Source: JADGGV01 sp035715725 (GTDB lineage: Bacteria; Gemmatimonadota; Gemmatimonadetes; Longimicrobiales; RSA9). From it: a DNA stretch of 11,120 bases. The notes beneath the pieces were generated by a model that was not told the DNA's origin, searched no databases, and saw nothing but the letters and a program-made list of their open reading frames with translations. Position numbers and translations under genes: made by a program. Shown here piece by piece: positions 7,111-11,120 of this stretch. How positions within the stretch are numbered: position 1 is the first letter of the stretch; each line of letters begins with the position of its first letter. The DNA is taken from the NCBI GenBank assembly GCA_035715725.1, contig DASTKT010000010.1:1-11120 (forward strand). The letters run 5' to 3'.

Positions 7111-8418
7111 TCAGCGCCGGGCCTGCCAGTCGACGAGCGGGGCGTCGAGGATCGAGGACTGGACGGCGTCGGCGACGGCACGGCGGAGCGCCTCGTGGCG
7201 CATGTTCGCGCGCGTCGGATTGACGCGGTTCGTGAGCAGGATGACGAAGAGGCCGCGCTCGGGATCGACCCAGATGCTCGTGCCGGTGAAGCCGGTGTGG
7301 CCGAAGGAGCGGGGGGAGAAGTAGCGGCCGGCGCTGGAGCCGCCGGAGGGCGTGTCCCAGCCGATGGCGCGGCTGGAGCCGGGGTTCTGGCGCGCGGTCC
7401 AGCGGGCGATCGTGGTCGGATGCAGCAGTCGCGTGGCGCCGTACTCGCCGCCGTTCAGCATCATGGTGGCGAAGACGGCGAGGTCGCGGGCGGAGGAGAA
7501 GAGGCCGGCGTGGCCGGCCACGCCGCCGAGCGCACAGGCGTTCTCGTCGTGGACGATGCCGTGGATGTGGCGGTGGCGGTAGACCGTATCGACCTCGGTC
7601 GCCGCGATGCGCTTCAGCATCGGCGAATCGGCGCGGTACGTGACGGTGCAGTCGGTGTCGGCCGGCGTGGCGGGGGCGACGTGGGAGGCGCCCCAGGCCA
7701 GCGGGTTGAAGCCGGTGTCCTTCATGCCGAGCGGGCCCCAGACGCGGCGCTGGAGGAAGGCGTCCTCGGGCTCGCCGGCCAGGCGCTCGACGATCAGGCC
7801 GGTGAGGACGAGGTCCCAGTCGCTGTAGATCGTGCTGTCGCCGGGCGGATAGGCCATCGGGTGCTGGTTGATGACGCGCAGGAACGCCTCGCGCCCGCGC
7901 GCCTCGCGCCAGACGGGCGCGAACGCCTCGAAGCCGGCGCGGTGCTCCAGGATCTGGCGCACCGTGATGTCGGCCTTGTCGGGCGCGCTCAGCTCGGGGA
8001 GGTAGCTGCGCACGGTGCGATCGAGGTCGAGCTTGCCTTCCTCCTCGAGCATCATGGCGGCCGTCGTCGTCGCCACGACCTTCGTGACGGAAGCCATGTC
8101 GAAGAGCGTGGAATCGGTGACGGCGGGGGAGCCGGGCGCCGGGTCGATCCGGCCGTAGCCGCGCAGGTGAACGAGGCGGCCGTAGCGGCCGACGGCGAGC
8201 GCGGCGCCGGGCGCGGCGCCGGCGGCCAGGCCGGCGCGCACGATGGAGTCGAGGCGGGCGCCGAGGTCGGCGCGCATGCCGACGCTGGCCGGGTCGGCGA
8301 CGACGAGCGTCGTCGAGGGCGTCAGGCGGCCGTCCGTCCGGGGCGCCGGCGCGCGGGGCGCGGCCGCGCACGCGGCGCAGAGGCATACGGAGGCGACGAC
8401 GGCTGCGGCAAGTCTCAT
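7111..8418 (-). CDS. Exported serine hydrolase, beta-lactamase fold (YbbE/AmiE-like)
   Basis: This 435-residue protein has an N-terminal signal (MRLAAAVVASVCLCAACAAA). Cys17 is a possible but non-canonical lipobox, so it may be a lipoprotein or a cleaved secreted protein. The active-site motifs of the class C beta-lactamase/PBP-like superfamily are present: Ser110-Val-Thr-Lys113 (SxxK), Tyr198-Ser-Asp (in place of YxN), and His374-Thr-Gly (in place of KTG). The HTG and YSD variants and the EHRAGF stretch suit the YbbE/AmiE and esterase-type subgroup rather than true beta-lactamases. AmiE in Bacillus subtilis removes the peptide from MurNAc (family knowledge), so a muropeptide amidase or D,D-peptidase role is inferred. 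The start has GGGGGAG at 8424-8430, five bases away. A longer form to 8502 lacks a ribosome binding site and would run into the divergent promoter. The gene is divergent from the NamZ gene, 107 nt away, supporting a shared salvage function. Confidence 0.9.
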   Translation of the reverse strand: MRLAAAVVASVCLCAACAAAPRAPAPRTDGRLTPSTTLVVADPASVGMRADLGARLDSIVRAGLAAGAAPGAALAVGRYGRLVHLRGYGRIDPAPGSPAVTDSTLFDMASVTKVVATTTAAMMLEEEGKLDLDRTVRSYLPELSAPDKADITVRQILEHRAGFEAFAPVWREARGREAFLRVINQHPMAYPPGDSTIYSDWDLVLTGLIVERLAGEPEDAFLQRRVWGPLGMKDTGFNPLAWGASHVAPATPADTDCTVTYRADSPMLKRIAATEVDTVYRHRHIHGIVHDENACALGGVAGHAGLFSSARDLAVFATMMLNGGEYGATRLLHPTTIARWTARQNPGSSRAIGWDTPSGGSSAGRYFSPRSFGHTGFTGTSIWVDPERGLFVILLTNRVNPTRANMRHEALRRAVADAVQSSILDAPLVDWQARR

Positions 8419-8454
8419 GGGCTCTCCCCCGGGCTGCGTTTTGTGGTCACGGCG

Positions 8455-8482
8455 TTGCATTCTAGGCCCTGGCCGGTATGAT
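8455..8482 (+). promoter_or_regulatory. Promoter for the NamZ gene, overlapping and divergent
   Basis: TTGCAT (8455-8460) and TATGAT (8477-8482) are 16 nt apart. The -10 matches five of six. Transcription would begin near 8489, about 36 nt before the ATG. Its -10 and -35 interleave with those of the minus-strand promoter, so the two should compete or share one regulator. Confidence 0.5.
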
Positions 8483-8487
8483 GTCAC
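8459..8487 (-). promoter_or_regulatory. Promoter for the beta-lactamase-fold gene
   Basis: On the minus strand, GTGACA (plus 8482-8487) and TAGAAT (plus 8459-8464) lie 17 nt apart, each five of six to the sigma70 consensus. Transcription would begin near 8452, about 34 nt before the ATG. It overlaps the opposing promoter. Confidence 0.55.
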
Positions 8488-8525
8488 GGTCACCCCCACC
8501 ACCCCCTGATGGAGAGACGGACGAG

Positions 8526-9785
8526 ATGAATCGCCTAGCCGCCGTGGTGCTGGTGGCCCCGCTGGTGTGCGCCTTCGCGCCGGCCGGAGGGCCCGAGCTG
8601 CCTTCGTCGAAGTCGACCGCGCCGGGCGTTCGCCCGGGCGTCGAGGTGTTCGTCGCGAACCCGCCGGCCGTGGTGCGCGGCAAGCGGATCGGCCTGATCA
8701 CGAACCAGTCGGGGATGGACCGGCAGCGCCGGCCGACGATCGACCTCATCCAGGCGATGCCGGATGTGAAGCTGGTCGCGCTCTTCTCGCCGGAGCACGG
8801 CATCCGCGGCGTCGCCGACACGAAGGTGGCGTCGGGCACGGACGAGAGGACGGGGCTGCCGATCTACTCGCTGTACGGCGAGACGAACAAGCCGACGCCG
8901 GAGATGCTGAAGGACGTGGACGTGCTGGTCTACGACATCCAGGACCTGGGCGTGCGCCAGTACACGTTCGAGTCGACGATGGCGCTGGCGATGCAGGCGG
9001 CGGCGGAGAAGCACATCCCGTTCGTGGTGCTCGACCGGCCGAACCCGGTGACCGGCACGATCATCGAGGGGAACCGGCTGGAGCCGGGCTTCGAGACGTT
9101 CGTCGGCATCCACCCGATCCTCTCGCGCCACGGCCTGACGATGGGCGAGCTGGCCAAGCTGTACAACGCGGAGCAGCACATCGGCGCCGACCTGACCGTG
9201 GTGCCGATGGAGGGGTGGCGGCGCGACATGTGGTGGGACGAGACCGGGCTGCCGTGGGTGAACCCGTCGCCGAACATCCGGCGGCTGGAGGCGGCGATCC
9301 ACTACCCGGGCACGGTGTTCTTCGAGGCGATCAACGTCTCGGAGGGGCGCGGCACGCCGCTGCCGTTCGAGCAGATCGGTGCGCCCTGGCTCGACAACGC
9401 CAAGCTCGTGGCGACGATGAACGCGATGAAGCTGCCGGGCATCCGCTTCGAGGCCGTCGACATCCAGTCGGACTCGACGGCGCGGAAGTACCCCGGCGAG
9501 ATGCTGAAGGGCGTGCGCTTCGTGATCACGGACCGGAAGAGCTACCGGCCGATCGCCGCGTCGCTGCTCATGATCGAGCAGATCCGGAAGATGCATCCGG
9601 ACAGGTTCGAGTGGCGCGGGAGCAGCGCGCGGGACGCGGGGAAGCTGACGATCGACCGGCACGGCGGCACGGCGAAGCTGCGCCAGGCGATCGAGAACGG
9701 GACCGTGGCGGCGCTGCTGAAGGAGTGGGAGAAGGACCAGGCGGAGTTCCGGAAGAATCGGGCGCAGTACCTGATCTACCGGTAG
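8526..9785 (+). CDS. namZ: NamZ-type exo-beta-N-acetylmuramidase (DUF1343, GH171)
   Basis: This 419-residue exported enzyme is expected to release MurNAc from the non-reducing end of peptidoglycan-derived chains, as characterised for B. subtilis YbbC/NamZ. The N-terminus has a hydrophobic signal (residues 4-19) with a possible cleavage near AFA|PAGG. The mature part is the DUF1343 fold throughout: RIGLITNQSG (54-63), LFSPEHGIRG (86-95) with the conserved Glu90, YDIQDLGVRQYTF (136-148), DRPNP (170-174), NVSEGRGT (270-277), and a C-terminal helical tail ending QYLIYR. Its length is in the family's usual range. GGAGAG at 8511-8516 lies nine bases before the ATG at 8526. An in-frame ATG at 8478 sits inside the -10 and is rejected. 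It is divergent from the beta-lactamase-fold gene, as expected of a muropeptide-salvage pair, and no NagZ, MurQ or permease gene is in the window. Confidence 0.93.
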   Translation: MNRLAAVVLVAPLVCAFAPAGGPELPSSKSTAPGVRPGVEVFVANPPAVVRGKRIGLITNQSGMDRQRRPTIDLIQAMPDVKLVALFSPEHGIRGVADTKVASGTDERTGLPIYSLYGETNKPTPEMLKDVDVLVYDIQDLGVRQYTFESTMALAMQAAAEKHIPFVVLDRPNPVTGTIIEGNRLEPGFETFVGIHPILSRHGLTMGELAKLYNAEQHIGADLTVVPMEGWRRDMWWDETGLPWVNPSPNIRRLEAAIHYPGTVFFEAINVSEGRGTPLPFEQIGAPWLDNAKLVATMNAMKLPGIRFEAVDIQSDSTARKYPGEMLKGVRFVITDRKSYRPIAASLLMIEQIRKMHPDRFEWRGSSARDAGKLTIDRHGGTAKLRQAIENGTVAALLKEWEKDQAEFRKNRAQYLIYR

Positions 9786-9789
9786 GTTT

Positions 9790-9937
9790 TCCCGCTTGCG
9801 CTTGCGCTTGCGCGCCCGCGCCCGGCGCTTCTGCCGAGCGGATGAGCGGGAGAGTGGGTGAGACGACGATCACCCCCTCCACCGAACAGCCGGGTGCGCA
9901 AGCGGGCGCGCAAGCGGGCGCGCAAGCGCAAGCGGGA
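9790..9937. repeat. Inverted-repeat element with CTTGCG hexamer arms
   Basis: 9790-9807 (tcccgcttgcgcttgcgc) is the exact inverse of 9920-9937. The similarity continues inward with extra hexamer and GCGCCC-type units (left to ~9825, right from ~9890), giving arms of unequal copy number. The inner ~65 nt shows nothing recognisable. The element follows the NamZ stop directly and could end its transcript, but no T-tract is present. It lies just upstream of the next gene's ribosome binding site. Confidence 0.8.
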
Positions 9938-9960
9938 ACTGCTTCGGGGAGGACGATGTG

Positions 9961-10950
9961 ATGGTTCGGAGGGGGGCGCGCTGGGGGTGCGGGCTCGCGC
10001 TCGCGGTGGGGATGGCGTGGCCGGGGCGGGTGGCGGCGCAGGAGCCGACGCCGGCGCAGCCGGCGACTTCGGCGCAGCCGGCGACTTCGGTCCAGCCGGC
10101 GGTGCCGCCGGCGGCGGGGCAGAATCCGTCGCCGATGGTGGAGAATTCGCGGGCGCACGAGCGGATCCGGCCGCGGGAGCTGGCGGGGACGCGGCGGACG
10201 TTCGCGGGGCCGCTGGGGAAGCCGGTGGAGGTGTTCGTGCCGGCGTCGGCGAAGCGGGCGGAGGCGCTGCGGCTGGTCGTGCACTTCCACGGCGCGGCGT
10301 TCCTGCCGGAGTACGCGGTCGCGAAGCTGGGCGGCGAGCACATCGTCGCCGTGGTGAGCCTGGCGCCGGGCTCGGGCGTCTACGACCGGACGTTCGGCGA
10401 CCCGGCGGTGTTCGACTCGCTGCTCGCGGCGGTCCGGCGGGAGGCGTCGGCGGCGCTCGGGCGGGAGGCGACGTTCCGCGAGGTCGTGCTGAGCGGGTTC
10501 AGCGCGGGGCACGGCGCGATCCGCGCGATCCTGCGAGACTCCGCCCACTTCGCGCGCATCGACGGCGTGCTGCTGCTGGATGGGCTGCACACGGGCTACG
10601 TGCCGGAGGGCGTGGTGGTCGAGAAGGGCGGGCGGCTGGACCCGGCGAACCTGGACGGCTTCGTCGCCTACGCGCGGGCGGCGATGAGGGGGGAGAAGCG
10701 GTTCCTCGTGACGCACTCCGAGATCTTCCCCGGCACGTTCGCGAGCACGACGGAGACGACGAACTACCTCCTCGACGCGCTGGGGCTGAAGCGCACGCCG
10801 GTGCTGCGCTGGGGCCCGGGCGGAATGCAGCAGACGAGCGAGGTGCGGAGCGGGCGGTTCAGGGTGATGGGGTTCGCGGGGAACTCGGCGCCGGATCACA
10901 TCGATCATTTTCAGGGGATATGGCGGTTCCTGGAACTGCTGGAGAGGTAG
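9961..10950 (+). CDS. Exported alpha/beta hydrolase of unassigned specificity
   Basis: This 329-residue protein has a signal peptide (basic MVRRGARWG, hydrophobic core 9-19, VAA|QE cleavage near residue 26). A Pro/Gln/Ala-rich low-complexity linker (~28-58) precedes the catalytic domain. HFHGAAF (108-114) fits the oxyanion loop, and Ser181 in GFSAGHGA is the nucleophile elbow. Late His313 or His316 in DHIDHF is the likely base; the acid is not assigned. The layout resembles esterase, PHB-depolymerase-like and similar serine hydrolases, but no substrate can be named. The ATG at 9961 lies eight bases after GGAGG (9948-9952). A GTG at 9958 is also in frame and slightly closer, so the true start could be one codon earlier. 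The gap to NamZ is 175 nt and filled by a repeat element, so co-transcription is doubtful. Confidence 0.82.
   Translation: MVRRGARWGCGLALAVGMAWPGRVAAQEPTPAQPATSAQPATSVQPAVPPAAGQNPSPMVENSRAHERIRPRELAGTRRTFAGPLGKPVEVFVPASAKRAEALRLVVHFHGAAFLPEYAVAKLGGEHIVAVVSLAPGSGVYDRTFGDPAVFDSLLAAVRREASAALGREATFREVVLSGFSAGHGAIRAILRDSAHFARIDGVLLLDGLHTGYVPEGVVVEKGGRLDPANLDGFVAYARAAMRGEKRFLVTHSEIFPGTFASTTETTNYLLDALGLKRTPVLRWGPGGMQQTSEVRSGRFRVMGFAGNSAPDHIDHFQGIWRFLELLER
10053..10101 (+). repeat. 18-bp tandem repeat in the hydrolase linker
   Basis: ggcgcagccggcgacttc occurs at 10053-10070 and 10071-10088, then a partial third copy to ~10101. The unit is a multiple of three and encodes the Ala-Gln-Pro-Ala-Thr-Ser linker after the signal peptide. 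Confidence 0.85.
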
Positions 10951-11120
10951 GGGGCGCGGGCGGGGGCAGGGGGCAGGCGCAGGGTCAGGGGTCGGGGGTC
11001 ACGTGTAGGGGCAGGGGTCGAAAGGCGAAAGCCACGTTTACGGGCAGGGGCAGGCGAATGGGCCGGACCGCCGCAGCGCCCGGATTCGACCCGTGCCCGT
11101 GCCCGTAAACGTGCCTGTGC
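10951..11120. repeat. Inverted-repeat element with GGGCAG hexamer arms
   Basis: After the hydrolase stop the DNA is iterated GGGCAG/GGGGTC units. cacgtttacgggca (11033-11046) is the exact inverse of 11100-11113, with further pairing inward to about 11059 and 11083. A third, shorter version (cacgtgtaggggcagggg, 11000-11017) lies in direct orientation. The element reaches the window edge. No gene is visible. Confidence 0.75.

Noticed and set aside
6900..7181. 93-codon minus-strand ORF with an HTETRGTR peptide
   Set aside because: It is the translation of the inverted-repeat arm, a known type of false ORF.
5726..8386. 886-codon minus-strand frame extending the PRC/DUF2382 gene
   Set aside because: Only the last 308 codons resemble a protein family. 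The upstream part is an out-of-frame shadow of the beta-lactamase-fold gene and the repeat gap.
8478..8525. Upstream in-frame ATG giving a longer NamZ
   Set aside because: It lies within the likely -10 hexamer, adds a Pro-rich tail before the signal peptide and lacks a ribosome binding site.
8567..9961. 464-codon plus-strand ORF overlapping NamZ in another frame
   Set aside because: Arg/Gly/Ala-rich shadow frame without domain content.
9956..9961. ATG at 9956 as a start for the hydrolase
   Set aside because: Out of frame and followed at once by a TGA. The ATG at 9961 has the proper spacing.

Overview
The window is 11.1 kb of very GC-rich bacterial chromosome. It holds seven protein-coding genes and no rRNA, tRNA, CRISPR array, transposase or phage gene that I can see. 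The GC content, the run of secreted hydrolases and the strongly GC-biased third codon positions (which produce long meaningless antisense ORFs) suit a Gemmatimonadota-like or similar environmental Gram-negative. That taxonomic guess is inference: no marker gene is present.

Layout. Positions 1-170 are non-coding and carry short repeats. 171-2531 (minus) is an exported S9-family (DPP IV-like) serine peptidase. 2532-3020 is a 489-nt gene-free gap with inverted repeats and a nested hairpin. 3021-5420 (minus) is a MASE1-PAS-PAS-HisKA_3 sensor kinase without an adjacent response regulator. 5545-5646 (minus) is a 33-residue single-pass membrane microprotein, preceded in transcription order by 5726-6652 (minus), a PRC-barrel plus DUF2382 (YsnF/AvaK-like) stress protein. 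6653-7110 is a 458-nt gap with another inverted-repeat element. 7111-8418 (minus) is a serine beta-lactamase-fold hydrolase of the YbbE/AmiE kind. It is divergent from 8526-9785 (plus), a NamZ-type (DUF1343, GH171) exo-beta-N-acetylmuramidase. 9961-10950 (plus) is an exported alpha/beta hydrolase. The end of the window is another repeat-rich stretch.

How the genes work together. The clearest functional unit is the divergent pair at 7111-9785. In Bacillus subtilis, ybbE (amiE) and ybbC (namZ) belong to the muropeptide-salvage cluster, so this pair probably trims and recycles peptidoglycan fragments in the cell envelope. The two genes are separated by 107 nt with overlapping back-to-back sigma70-like promoters. 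The PRC/DUF2382 gene and the microprotein look like a two-gene envelope or stress operon that may run on into the kinase gene.

The least explained signal is outside the genes. Most of the larger intergenic gaps hold an element with the same design: arms made of short iterated 6-10-nt units, facing each other as inverted repeats about 50-265 nt apart, with a different unit in each place. The S9 peptidase gene itself lies between inverted copies of a shared ~40-nt core. I found no dedicated defence or mobile system in the coding part.
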